The notes beneath the pieces are model-generated. The model was not told the origin of the DNA. It did not search any database and saw nothing but the letters and a program-made list of their open reading frames with translations. From Palsa-504 sp003136255 (GTDB lineage: Bacteria > Actinomycetota > Actinomycetes > Streptosporangiales > Streptosporangiaceae): a stretch of 63,163 nt of DNA. The translations under genes were made by a program, and so were the position numbers. Where the stretch lies: positions 1-63,163 of the forward strand of contig PLDT01000092.1 in the NCBI GenBank assembly GCA_003136255.1, given 5' to 3'. Shown in pieces: positions 52,704 through 60,792 of this stretch. Each line of letters opens with the position of its first letter. The stretch's first letter is position 1.

Positions 52704-53701
52704 GACCGCCAGGGTAAGTCCCGGTCCGGCCGTAGGTACAGATCGGAGGTCGGTCCGAGGTGCTGGAGCTTGTCGGGGTTGACCACGGACCGAACCGCCT
52801 GCACCACGCCGTCGGCGATGTCGAGCGTGAAGACGCTGACCACCCGGCCTTCGGCGTCGTAGGCTACCGCCCCCGGCTGGCCGTTGACCACGGCCGGCTG
52901 GACGTAGACACCCTCCTTGTGCGCGCGGCGGAACAGCCCGAGCAGGAACCGGGCGACACCCTCGGACCCGTGCAGCGGCTCGCGCCGGGCCTGGGCCTTG
53001 CCGCCGCCGTCGCCCATCACGACCACATCGGGGGCGAGAAGCTCGAGCAGGCTGTTGAGGTCGCCGCCGTTGACCGCGTCGAAGAAGCGGCTCGCCACCT
53101 CATCGCGCTGCGCGCGTGAGGCCTCGAAGCGGGGCTTGCCCTCGTCGATGTGGTGCCGGGCGCGGGCGAAGATCTGACGGCAGTTCGGCTCGGACTTGCC
53201 GGTGATCTCGGCGATCTCGGCGTAGTCGTAGCCGAAGACCTCGTGGAGCAGGAACACGGCGCGTTCGGTGGGCGTCAGGCTTTCCAGCAGGACGAGGAAG
53301 GCCATCGACAGGGAATCGGACATCTCGGCGCGCTCCGCGGGGTCGGGTGCGGTCGCGGGGGCCACGGGGTCCAACCCGCCTTCGACGAGCGGCTCGGGCA
53401 GCCAGGTGCCCACGTAGGCCTCGCGCCGGACCCGGGCGGACCGCAGGTGAGTGATGGCCAGCCGGGTGGTGACCGTGGCCAGGTAGGCCTTGGGCGAGGT
53501 GACCCGGGCGCCGTCCCGGAGCGCCCGGGTCAGCCGCAGGTAAGCCTCCTGGACGATGTCCTCGGCGTCGCTGACGCTCCCGGTCATCCGGTAGGCGATC
53601 GAGAACATCAGCGACCGGAACTGCAGATAGTCCGCGACTGCCGCGTCCTGGCCTTCGCGGCCGTCGCGGCCGTCCAGCGCGGCCTCAGGCGGCATCGGCA
53701 T
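52613..53701 (-). CDS. RNA polymerase sigma factor, ECF41 group (SigJ-like), with fused SnoaL-like regulatory domain
   Basis: Protein of 362 residues. Region 2 (FRSLMFSIAYRMTGSVSDAED) and region 4 (SLTPTERAVFLLHEVFGYDY) flank the ECF41-specific WLPEPLV (100-106). The C-terminal SnoaL-like domain (about 200-315) carries DGGGKAQA (231-238) and NPDKL (308-312), the features that mark ECF41 and that replace an anti-sigma factor by self-inhibition. The 45 residues after NPDKL are Arg/Pro/Ser-rich, run over the dioxygenase start by 91 bases and are probably of no function. Its start overlaps the stop of the epimerase gene by 17 bases. Confidence 0.9.
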   Translation of the reverse strand: MPMPPEAALDGRDGREGQDAAVADYLQFRSLMFSIAYRMTGSVSDAEDIVQEAYLRLTRALRDGARVTSPKAYLATVTTRLAITHLRSARVRREAYVGTWLPEPLVEGGLDPVAPATAPDPAERAEMSDSLSMAFLVLLESLTPTERAVFLLHEVFGYDYAEIAEITGKSEPNCRQIFARARHHIDEGKPRFEASRAQRDEVASRFFDAVNGGDLNSLLELLAPDVVVMGDGGGKAQARREPLHGSEGVARFLLGLFRRAHKEGVYVQPAVVNGQPGAVAYDAEGRVVSVFTLDIADGVVQAVRSVVNPDKLQHLGPTSDLYLRPDRDLPWRSWPPTSPRRPRPTRSSRASPPPRIRGCVSC

Positions 53702-54641
53702 GCCCGGTCTCGAAGGTCTTCGCCCACGCCGGGAATCCGTCCCGCCAGCTCGGATAGACCGGGGTCCAGCCGAGCTCGCGCTTGGCCTTCTCGTTGCTGG
53801 CCCCGCGCATCTGGGTCATCATCGAGACGGTCATCTCGCCACCCAGCAGACGGCCGAGCCAGGCCGGGGCGTGCATGGGCGGCTTCGCGCCGATCGACGA
53901 GGCCAGGTAGGGCAGCCACTGGGCGACCGGGGCCGGGTCATCGTCCACGACGTTGTAGATGCCGGGGGCGCCCCGCGTGACCGCGGCTACGGTGGCGGCC
54001 GCCGCGTCGGTGACCTCGGTGAACGACCAGATGCCTGTACCCCCGCCGATCACGGGCAACTGCCGCCTGCGCACCGCCTCGAGCATGGCGTCGGAGGCGC
54101 CGTGGCCGTACAGGACGCCGTAGCGGAGCACCAGGCCTTCCGGGACCTCGGCGGGCACGGCGTTTTCGAGGTGCCTGATGGCCGCCAAGCCGCTCGCTGT
54201 AATCGCCAGCGGATGCGGGTCGAGCGGATCTTGCTCGGTCTTGACCTGACTACCCGACCAGCCGTTGGTCCAGCCGACGAAGCTCTGCGCGAGGAACCGG
54301 CGAGCGCCGGCCTGCGCGGCGGCTTCCAGCAGGTAGTCGGTACCTTTGCTGCGGAGTTCGTTGGTGACCGCAAAGTCCTTGTCGAAGTGGCGGAAGTTGC
54401 GCAGGTTGGTCAGCGAGGTCATCTGGTGCACGATCACCTCGGGCCGCGCGGCGGTGACCGCCTTGAGGACCGCCTCACGGTCCAACCCGTCGACGATAAC
54501 CGGCGCCGCGCCCTGCTGGCTGATTTGCCCGGCCTTGGCCGGCGACCGGGTGCTGGCGGTAACCTCGTGGCCGGCGGAGATCAGGCCGGGTACCAAGAAC
54601 TGGCCGATCACGCCGGTCGCCCCCGCGACGAAGACTCGCAT
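53685..54641 (-). CDS. NAD(P)-dependent epimerase/dehydratase, ECF41-associated
   Basis: Extended short-chain dehydrogenase of 318 residues. The Rossmann motif is VFVAGATGVIGQFLVPGL; the position of the catalytic Tyr-x-x-x-Lys is degenerate (ITASGLAAIRHLENAV), while VLRYGVLYGHGASDAML and IYNVVDDDPAPVAQWLPYLA are typical of nucleotide-sugar-epimerase-like proteins. ECF41 sigma genes usually sit beside a carboxymuconolactone decarboxylase, oxidoreductase or epimerase gene; this is the epimerase case. GGGAGG precedes ATG 54641. It is the first gene behind the putative ECF41 promoter. Confidence 0.87.
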   Translation of the reverse strand: MRVFVAGATGVIGQFLVPGLISAGHEVTASTRSPAKAGQISQQGAAPVIVDGLDREAVLKAVTAARPEVIVHQMTSLTNLRNFRHFDKDFAVTNELRSKGTDYLLEAAAQAGARRFLAQSFVGWTNGWSGSQVKTEQDPLDPHPLAITASGLAAIRHLENAVPAEVPEGLVLRYGVLYGHGASDAMLEAVRRRQLPVIGGGTGIWSFTEVTDAAAATVAAVTRGAPGIYNVVDDDPAPVAQWLPYLASSIGAKPPMHAPAWLGRLLGGEMTVSMMTQMRGASNEKAKRELGWTPVYPSWRDGFPAWAKTFETGHADAA

Positions 54642-54674
54642 TTCTTTCCTCCCTGTACCGTTGTCGCCCTCTAC

Positions 54675-54701
54675 GACGCAGCGGGCCCGGCGGGCGTGAC
54701 A
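54675..54701 (-). promoter_or_regulatory. Putative ECF41-dependent promoter
   Basis: On the minus strand TGTCACG (54701-54695) and CGTC (54678-54675) are separated by exactly 16 bases, 33 bases before the epimerase ATG. The consensus I recall for ECF41 promoters is TGTCACA and CGTC at such a spacing; one base differs in the first element. The position, directly before the operon that encodes an ECF41 sigma factor, supports autoregulation. Confidence 0.75.
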
Positions 54702-54740
54702 GTTTTGCGGGTAATCGTTCCGGCGCAGTCTTGTGGTCCG

Positions 54741-55373
54741 CTAAGACGAGGAGCCGTCGCCGGCTGAGACGACGTCGGCCCGCTGCCTGAGCTGGGGTGG
54801 GAGGCACTCTTCCAGGCCGTCGGCGAACAGCGGTACCCGCCATAGCGACGGCGCCGGCCCGCTGACTCCGGACAGCTGCATGATGGTTTGGACGCTGACC
54901 CGGACTAGCCGCCGGGCCCCGGCGAACAACAAGAACGCGAGCGGTAGCTCGGCCAGGACCGCGGAGAGAATGCTCGCGGTAAAACCGCTCGAGCCGTAGT
55001 CTAGGGTCAGGTCGAACCAGGCGTCGCACACCAGCAGCGTCCCGGTGATGATCATGCAGAAGATGACGACCTGGCGCTGGTGCCAGGCCGCCCAGGCGGT
55101 GGCGGCGAACCCGAGGAGTTCGGCGACGTCCAGCCCCACCCATACGGCCTGCCAGTCGCTGGAGGTGAAACGCTCGGGCAGGGTCAGCAGGAGGATCGCT
55201 ATCCAGCCCGCCAGCGCGATGCAGCAGGCCGTCATGACCAGCAGGCCAAGCCGCTTACTCCGCTGCAGGCGCGGATCGTGGAGCGGGTGCGGCAGGTCGA
55301 TGGCGGCCAGGATGCGGGCCAGCTCGCGCCGCTCATCGTGTGTCATCCGGCGTAGTTCGGCCTCGTTGATCAC
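54741..55373 (-). CDS. Membrane protein of unknown function, four helices
   Basis: Protein of 210 residues. A helical N-terminus (MINEAELRRMTHDERRELAR) is followed by hydrophobic segments at about 43-65, 80-100, 105-130 and 133-155 (TGTLLVCDAWFDLTLDYG includes two acidic residues inside the membrane). The C-terminal 50 residues are hydrophilic and probably cytosolic. I do not recognise a named family. It is divergent from lipB, 102 bases apart, and ends 34 bases before the ECF41 promoter. Confidence 0.75.
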   Translation of the reverse strand: MINEAELRRMTHDERRELARILAAIDLPHPLHDPRLQRSKRLGLLVMTACCIALAGWIAILLLTLPERFTSSDWQAVWVGLDVAELLGFAATAWAAWHQRQVVIFCMIITGTLLVCDAWFDLTLDYGSSGFTASILSAVLAELPLAFLLFAGARRLVRVSVQTIMQLSGVSGPAPSLWRVPLFADGLEECLPPQLRQRADVVSAGDGSSS

Positions 55374-55474
55374 GTCTTAATTGTGCGCCGGGGTCTTATT
55401 GGGGAGTGATTTGGGCCGGGTGTCCCTTCGGCGGCCCGGCTTCAGCCGATGCGGCCGCGCGTAAGCTGGGAAAA

Positions 55475-56176
55475 GTGAGCGAGCTTGGTTACCTGGTTCT
55501 CGGCCCCGCACCGGTTGAGTACATGGACGGCTGGGATCTGCAGCGGCGCATCCACGCGCGACGGGTGGCTGACCAGGTCCCGGACAGCTGCCTGCTGCTC
55601 GAGCACGCGCCCGTGTATACGGCGGGCAAGCGCACCGCCGCGTCCGACCGGCCGTCCGGGGATCCCGGGGCGCCGGTCATCGACGTGGATCGCGGCGGCA
55701 AGATCACCTGGCACGGGCCGGGACAGCTGACCGGCTACCCGATCCTCAAGCTCCGCCAGCCGATGGACGTGGTCGCCTACGTGCGAGCGCTGGAAGAGAC
55801 CATGATCCGGACCTGCGCGGAGTTCGGGGTGACGGCAGTGCGGGTGGCGGGGCGCAGCGGCGCCTGGGTCGCGGGTGAACCCGACCGCAAGGTGGGGGCG
55901 ATCGGCGCCCGGGTGGCCCGGGGGGTCACCATGCACGGGCTTGCGTTGAACTGCGACTGCGACCTGTCGTGGTACGACCGCATCGTCCCGTGCGGCATCC
56001 GGGACGCCGGGGTGACCACGCTGTCCGCCGAGGCGGGCCGCCCGATTACGGTCGCCGAGGCGACGCCGGTCCTGGAACGGCACCTGGCCGAGGCGCTCGG
56101 CTACCGCACCTGGCGTCGCGTGGATGACCCCGTCGTCCTGACCGGAGGTGCCGAGGCTCTGCTGGCCTCGCGCTAG
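55475..56176 (+). CDS. lipB: Lipoyl(octanoyl) transferase
   Basis: Enzyme of 233 residues that moves octanoate from acyl carrier protein to the lipoyl domain of E2 and GcvH. Lys139 in GEPDRKVGAIGARV and Cys173 in DRIVPCGI are the catalytic pair; RGGKITWHGPGQLTGYPIL is the family signature. GTG 55475 (MSELGYLVLGPAPVEYMDGW) follows GGGAA. Its stop is shared through the tetranucleotide CTAG with the stop of the convergent gene. LipA lies 1 kb downstream and SucB, a client, upstream. Confidence 0.95.
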   Translation: MSELGYLVLGPAPVEYMDGWDLQRRIHARRVADQVPDSCLLLEHAPVYTAGKRTAASDRPSGDPGAPVIDVDRGGKITWHGPGQLTGYPILKLRQPMDVVAYVRALEETMIRTCAEFGVTAVRVAGRSGAWVAGEPDRKVGAIGARVARGVTMHGLALNCDCDLSWYDRIVPCGIRDAGVTTLSAEAGRPITVAEATPVLERHLAEALGYRTWRRVDDPVVLTGGAEALLASR

Positions 56177-56829
56177 GTCGCCGTCGGGCCGGGCCCGCCG
56201 CCCAGCGACCTCATGATCATCGCGCGCTGCTGAGCGGGAGCGGGCGTGGCCGCCGACCGGGCGGGCCGCGGCTGGTAGAGCTGCGGCGGGTAACTCATCC
56301 GTTCCTGGCGCTGCGAGCGGAACGGCTCGGGCAGGTCGGCCTGGGCAAAGCTGGCCGGCCATTTCGCCGCGTCGTACCCGATCCCGAGATCGCAGTGGTG
56401 GAGCTCCACCTCGACCAGCCGACGGGTGAGCAGCTCGGACGCCGGGAACGGCTCGGAATCCAGCATCTGGACGCGGAACGACCAAGCCTCACCGGGCAGT
56501 TGCCGGATCATGGTGCGCAGCGCCATCGCGGAGTCGGCGAGATCGGTCATGAGCTCCCGAGACGCCTGTGCCGCGCTGGTCTCGATGTCGTCATCGCGGA
56601 CCTGTGCGCTGGTATAGGCCGACCGCTGCTGCTGGGCCCGGGCACCGATCAGCAGGCTGCGCATGGCATCGGCGTTGCGGGCCAGGTGGGCCAGGACGTG
56701 CGCTCTGCTCCACCCGGGCAGCAACGAGGGGGCCCGGAGATCCGGCTCGGGCAGCACGCGGGCGTCATCGAGCAGGCGCTGTGTGGCCAGGTCGAGGCGG
56801 TCGTTCAGCTGGTGTAGCGCGGCATCCAC
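56173..56829 (-). CDS. Mycothiol-dependent maleylpyruvate isomerase-fold protein (DinB superfamily)
   Basis: Protein of 218 residues. LPGWSRAHVLAHLARNADAM (His44, His48) and RRLVEVELHHCDLGIGY supply the metal-binding histidines of the MDMPI/DinB four-helix bundle (TIGR03083 type). Members use mycothiol or act on small electrophiles. GTG 56829 starts 4 bases after the stop of the YbjQ-like gene; the frame is open further upstream as its antisense. The C-terminal 40 residues are Pro/Ala-rich (QPRPARSAATPAPAQQ). With the dioxygenase at 52 kb it hints at aromatic-ring degradation, but there is no cluster. Confidence 0.82.
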   Translation of the reverse strand: MDAALHQLNDRLDLATQRLLDDARVLPEPDLRAPSLLPGWSRAHVLAHLARNADAMRSLLIGARAQQQRSAYTSAQVRDDDIETSAAQASRELMTDLADSAMALRTMIRQLPGEAWSFRVQMLDSEPFPASELLTRRLVEVELHHCDLGIGYDAAKWPASFAQADLPEPFRSQRQERMSYPPQLYQPRPARSAATPAPAQQRAMIMRSLGGGPGPTAT

Positions 56830-56833
56830 CAGC

Positions 56834-57166
56834 TCACTGTAAGCCGTCCGCGCGGCGGATCTTGACGGCGGTGCCGTAGGCGCAGATCTCCTGGCCGATG
56901 CCCCCCAGCTCGTTGACATCGAACCGCATCGCGAGGATGGCGTCTGCTCCCTTGGCCGTGCCCACCTCGATCAGCCGGTCCTGGGCTTCGACCCGGCTGG
57001 CCGACAGCAGCTTGGTCATGCCGCGCAGCTCCCCGCCGACCAGTGACTTGAAGCCGGCGCCGATCTGCGACCCGACGTTCCTGGCCCGGACGGTGATGCC
57101 GAACACCTCGCCGATCACTTCCGTGACCTCGTATCCGGGCAGGTCATTCATGGTGCTCAAGATCAT
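56834..57166 (-). CDS. YbjQ family protein (UPF0145)
   Basis: Small soluble protein of 110 residues. GYEVTEVIGEVFGITVRARN, the heavy-metal-binding-like LSASRVEAQDRLIEVGTAKG and ADAILAMRFDVNELGG are the family pattern; members form pentameric rings of unknown function. ATG 57166 follows AAAGGGGAA. It is divergent from lipA (48 bases between the starts) and 4 bases before the isomerase-fold gene, with which it is co-transcribed. Confidence 0.88.
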   Translation of the reverse strand: MILSTMNDLPGYEVTEVIGEVFGITVRARNVGSQIGAGFKSLVGGELRGMTKLLSASRVEAQDRLIEVGTAKGADAILAMRFDVNELGGIGQEICAYGTAVKIRRADGLQ

Positions 57167-57214
57167 GTCGTTCCCCTTTATCAGCTTCGACCGGCAGCAA
57201 CATACCCTGAAGGG

Positions 57215-58150
57215 GTGGTACTCGCACCCGAGGGCCGGCGCATGCTGCGCCTTGAGGCCCGCAACGCCGAGGTCCCGATCGAGCGCAAGCCGCCGTGGAT
57301 CAAGACCCGGCTGCGCACGGGACCGTCGTACACCCAGCTGAAGAACCTCGTCCACAGCGAGGGCCTGCACACGGTGTGCGAGGAGGCGGGCTGCCCGAAC
57401 ATCTTCGAATGCTGGGAGGACCGCGAGGCCACCTTCCTCATCGGCGGTGACCAGTGCACCCGGCGGTGCGACTTCTGCCAGATCGACACGGGCAAGCCGC
57501 AGCCGCTCGACGAGGGCGAGCCGCGGCGGGTGGCGGAGTCGGTCGCCGCGATGGGCCTGAAGTACGCGACCGTGACCGGCGTGGCGCGCGACGACCTGTC
57601 CGACGGCGGAGCCTGGCTGTACGCGCAGACGTGCCGCGAGATCCACGCCGCCATCCCCGGCTGCGGCGTCGAACTGCTCATCCCCGACTTCAACGCGCTC
57701 CCGGACCGGCTGGCGGAGGTCTTCTCGGCCGCGCCGGAGGTCCTCGCGCACAACATCGAGACCGTGCCGCGGATCTTCCGGCGGATCAGGCCCGGGTTCC
57801 GGTACACGCGGTCGCTGGACGTGCTGCGGGCCGCTCGTTCGGCAGGCCTGGTGACGAAGTCCAACCTGATCCTGGGCATGGGCGAGGAGCGGCACGAGAT
57901 CACCGAGGCCATGCGGGACCTGCGGGCGGTCGGCTGTGACCTGCTGACCATCACCCAGTATCTGCGGCCGACGCCGCGGCACCATCCGGTGGAGCGGTGG
58001 GTGAAGCCCGAGGAGTTCGTCGACCTGCGCGAGGAGGCTCTGGGGCTCGGGTTCGCCGGGGTCATGTCCGGTCCGCTGGTGCGGTCTTCCTACCGGGCCG
58101 GGCGGCTCTACGCACAGGCCATCGAGCAGCGCGCGGACGCAGCCGTTTAG
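57215..58150 (+). CDS. lipA: Lipoyl synthase
   Basis: Radical SAM enzyme of 311 residues that inserts two sulphurs into the octanoyl chain. The auxiliary cluster ligands are Cys55, Cys60 and Cys66 (C-x4-C-x5-C in TVCEEAGCPNIFECW), the radical SAM cluster ligands Cys81, Cys85 and Cys88 (C-x3-C-x2-C in CTRRCDFC), and RSSYRAG near the C-terminus supplies the Ser ligand of the auxiliary cluster. GTG 57215 was kept because VLAPEGRRMLRLEARN is the family start. It completes the lipoate pathway with lipB. Confidence 0.96.
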   Translation: MVLAPEGRRMLRLEARNAEVPIERKPPWIKTRLRTGPSYTQLKNLVHSEGLHTVCEEAGCPNIFECWEDREATFLIGGDQCTRRCDFCQIDTGKPQPLDEGEPRRVAESVAAMGLKYATVTGVARDDLSDGGAWLYAQTCREIHAAIPGCGVELLIPDFNALPDRLAEVFSAAPEVLAHNIETVPRIFRRIRPGFRYTRSLDVLRAARSAGLVTKSNLILGMGEERHEITEAMRDLRAVGCDLLTITQYLRPTPRHHPVERWVKPEEFVDLREEALGLGFAGVMSGPLVRSSYRAGRLYAQAIEQRADAAV

Positions 58151-58245
58151 GCCGTGAGCGAACCGGCGGCCCGCTAGCTGGCGTTCGGGTGCGGGGCGGT
58201 TTCTGTCCGGGGCGCCGGAACCGTATGCTGCGGAGCATGGCACGC

Positions 58246-58971
58246 ATGTCGAGAAAATCCGGCTCCGCTGATCCCGCCGCCGCGATGGAGAACGCCGCGG
58301 ATATGGCTAACGCCGGGCGGCTGAAGCAGATACGAATGGTCGCCGGCCTGGTGCACCGCTCCAACCCGAGGGCACTGCCGATCGTCTTCGGGAGCGGGCT
58401 CGGCACCTTGGCCGTGCTGGTGATCGTCGGGTTGCTGGTCGGCCCGGCGGCGCTGTTCATCCCGCTGGGCGTGCTGCTCGGGCTGCTGGTCACGGTGCTC
58501 CTGTTCGGCCGGTTCGCGCAGTCGGCACAGTACAAGGCGATCGAGGGCCAGCCCGGTGCGGCGGCCGCGGTGCTGGAGAACATGCGTGGTAACTGGACGG
58601 TGACGCCCGCTATCGCGGCCAACCGGAACATGGACGTGGTGCACCGGACGGTGGGCAAGCCGGGCGTCATCCTGGTCGGCGAGGGCTCCCCTGCGCGGCT
58701 GGCCAGCCTGCTGGCCGCAGAGAAGAAGCGGGTCGCCCGGGTGGCCTACGAGGTGCCCATCTTCGAGTTCCAGGTGGGGAACGAGGAAGGCCAGATTCCC
58801 CTGGGCAAGCTGCAGCGCAAGGTCATGCGGCTGCCGGGCAAGCTTAAGCCCGCCGCGGTCAGCGACCTCAACCACCGGCTGAAGGCCCTGCAGCCGTCGC
58901 TGCAGGCACCCAAGGGACCGATCCCGAAGAACATCAGGCAGCCCAAGATGCCGAGGCCGAAGGCTCGCTAA
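58246..58971 (+). CDS. DUF4191 family membrane protein
   Basis: Protein of 241 residues. After a polar N-terminus the family segment GRLKQIRMVAGLVHRSNPRA precedes two membrane helices (about 60-80 and 83-105, VLVIVGLLVGPAALFIPLGV). The cytosolic rest includes MRGNWTVTPAIAANRNMDVV and HRTVGKPGVILVGEGSP and ends in a basic, Pro-rich tail. Function unknown; the gene is conserved between lipA and glnA in many actinobacteria. ATG 58246 has GGAG 10 bases upstream; ATG 58225 and 58237 are alternatives. Confidence 0.88.
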   Translation: MSRKSGSADPAAAMENAADMANAGRLKQIRMVAGLVHRSNPRALPIVFGSGLGTLAVLVIVGLLVGPAALFIPLGVLLGLLVTVLLFGRFAQSAQYKAIEGQPGAAAAVLENMRGNWTVTPAIAANRNMDVVHRTVGKPGVILVGEGSPARLASLLAAEKKRVARVAYEVPIFEFQVGNEEGQIPLGKLQRKVMRLPGKLKPAAVSDLNHRLKALQPSLQAPKGPIPKNIRQPKMPRPKAR

Positions 58972-58978
58972 CCTCAGG

Positions 58979-60655
58979 TTATGAGCTCACGGTGTCAGGG
59001 AGCTTGCCGGTCGCCCCGAGCTTGTAAGCGATGATCATGTCCCGCTGCGTACTGGACAGCGCGGCGCCCGCCCCGGCGATGACGTAGTCGCCGTCGACGG
59101 CAACCGGGGCGTTGCTCCCGGCGGACATCGGCGTCTTGAACAAGATGGCGCCGGTGGTCGCGTCGAGCGCGTACAGGTCGCCTTTGAACGTGGTCGTGAA
59201 CACGACGTCGTTGGTCACCGTCGCGGCGCCGTACAGCGAGGCCGGAAGCAGGGTGTCCCACTCGACGGTGCCGGTGTCCTGGTTGACCGCGACCATCTCG
59301 CCGGTGGCGTTCTCGATAGCCTCGAGGACAGAGGTCGCCGTCCCGGTGTAGTCGACCGGGGTGGCCGGAAGCGCGAGGTCGTTGACGGCGGCGAAGGTGG
59401 TAGAGCCGTTGCTAGCCAGCTGGGTCAGGATGCCGCCATAAAGGCTCGGCTCGAGGCAGTACTGCGCGGGCAGGAGGCCGCGCGAGGTGGGCGTGGCGTG
59501 CTCGGTGAGCAGCCCGTCGTTCTCATGCCCGTCGTGCCCGCCGACCGGGAGCTGCCACAGCAGCTTGCCGGTCTGCGCGTCCAGTTCGATGAGGATGCCG
59601 GCCTTGCCGCCGTCGATTACCACCGGCCGCCCGTTCGCGGTGCTGAGCACCGGCGGGTTCTGCAGATCCCAGTCGTACAGGTCGTGCGGGGTGAGCTGGT
59701 AGTACCACAGCAGCTTCCCGGCTGGGCTCAGCTTCACCACCGAGTCGGTGTACAGGTCCGGGCCGGGCCGGCTGCTCCCCAGCGGATAGCTCTTGGTGCC
59801 GAAGATCGGGCCGGGGTTGGCGATGCCCAGGTAGATGTTGCCCTGGGCGTCGAACGACGGCGTGTACCACAGTCCGGCGCCGGAGTTGACGCCCGGGTTG
59901 CCCCACAGGTTCTGATCCTGGTTCCAGGACCATTCCGGCGCGCCGGTCTTAGCGTTCAGCGCCCACAAGATCCCCTGGCCGCCGGGGCCGTACTGAGTCG
60001 TCACGTTGGCCGGCACGGTGGATACGTACACGGTGCCGTGGTTGTAGCCAGGGGCCATGGCGATGCCCTCGTGGTCGTTGGCGGTCAGCGTCCGGCTCCA
60101 CAACTGCGCTCCGGTCGCGGCGTCCAGAGCGACCGCGGACGTGGCGGTGGCCGCGTACACGACCCCGCCGACCACGTTGACGCCGTCCGGGCCGCCGTTG
60201 GGCGTGTTGTACTGGTGCGTCCACAAGACCCTGCCGGTGGCCAGGCTGATCGCCATGACGTTGGACTCTAGGTCCTGGACGTACACCACCCCGTTCACGA
60301 TCACGGGCGTCGTCGCGTAGGCCCCATCGGTATGGGTCGTGGATATCGTCAGCGGCACCGTCCACGCCACCCCGAGGTTCGAGACGTTCGTGCTGGTGAT
60401 CGCGCTGGCCACGTCCCGGGTGCTCGCCAGGTCGGCGTTCGGCTGCGTCCAGCCCGCCGCGGGCTGGGCCGTCCCGGCCGGGGCGGTCCCGGTGACCGCC
60501 GTGCCGTGCTTGGACGGGCACGTCAGCGTGCTCGAGCTGCTGCTACTACTGCTGCTACTGCCCGAGCAGCCGGCGATCAGGCCCGCCGCGACCACCAGCG
60601 CCGCGCCCGCCACCGCCAACCGCCGGGGGCCGATCGTGCCGGCTTGTTTGCCCAT
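58979..60655 (-). CDS. Lipoprotein with a PQQ-type beta-propeller
   Basis: Protein of 558 residues. The lipobox is LIAGC (Cys30), followed by a polyserine run and a Thr/Pro linker to about residue 70. The rest consists of PQQ-dehydrogenase-type blades (AISLATGRVLWTHQYNTP, ALDAATGAQLWSRTLTAN, ALNAKTGAPEWSWNQDQN, ELDAQTGKLLWQLPVGGH, ALDATTGAILFKTPMSAG). DWDLQNPPVL resembles a site found in quinoprotein alcohol dehydrogenases, but the disulphide and cofactor residues could not be confirmed, so it may be a scaffold or a cofactor enzyme. It is convergent with DUF4191, 7 bases apart. Confidence 0.83.
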   Translation of the reverse strand: MGKQAGTIGPRRLAVAGAALVVAAGLIAGCSGSSSSSSSSSSTLTCPSKHGTAVTGTAPAGTAQPAAGWTQPNADLASTRDVASAITSTNVSNLGVAWTVPLTISTTHTDGAYATTPVIVNGVVYVQDLESNVMAISLATGRVLWTHQYNTPNGGPDGVNVVGGVVYAATATSAVALDAATGAQLWSRTLTANDHEGIAMAPGYNHGTVYVSTVPANVTTQYGPGGQGILWALNAKTGAPEWSWNQDQNLWGNPGVNSGAGLWYTPSFDAQGNIYLGIANPGPIFGTKSYPLGSSRPGPDLYTDSVVKLSPAGKLLWYYQLTPHDLYDWDLQNPPVLSTANGRPVVIDGGKAGILIELDAQTGKLLWQLPVGGHDGHENDGLLTEHATPTSRGLLPAQYCLEPSLYGGILTQLASNGSTTFAAVNDLALPATPVDYTGTATSVLEAIENATGEMVAVNQDTGTVEWDTLLPASLYGAATVTNDVVFTTTFKGDLYALDATTGAILFKTPMSAGSNAPVAVDGDYVIAGAGAALSSTQRDMIIAYKLGATGKLPDTVSS

Positions 60656-60792
60656 GGCTCACCACTCCCCGTGTGCACGCCCTTGAACAGGTTAGCTACT
60701 TAAGGTGGCACGGCCCGTCCGGCCCGCGTCAGGGGTGGAATCACCCACACCGGCTGGATCGTGGGGTTGTACCTGGTGGCCGAGTGGACCGG

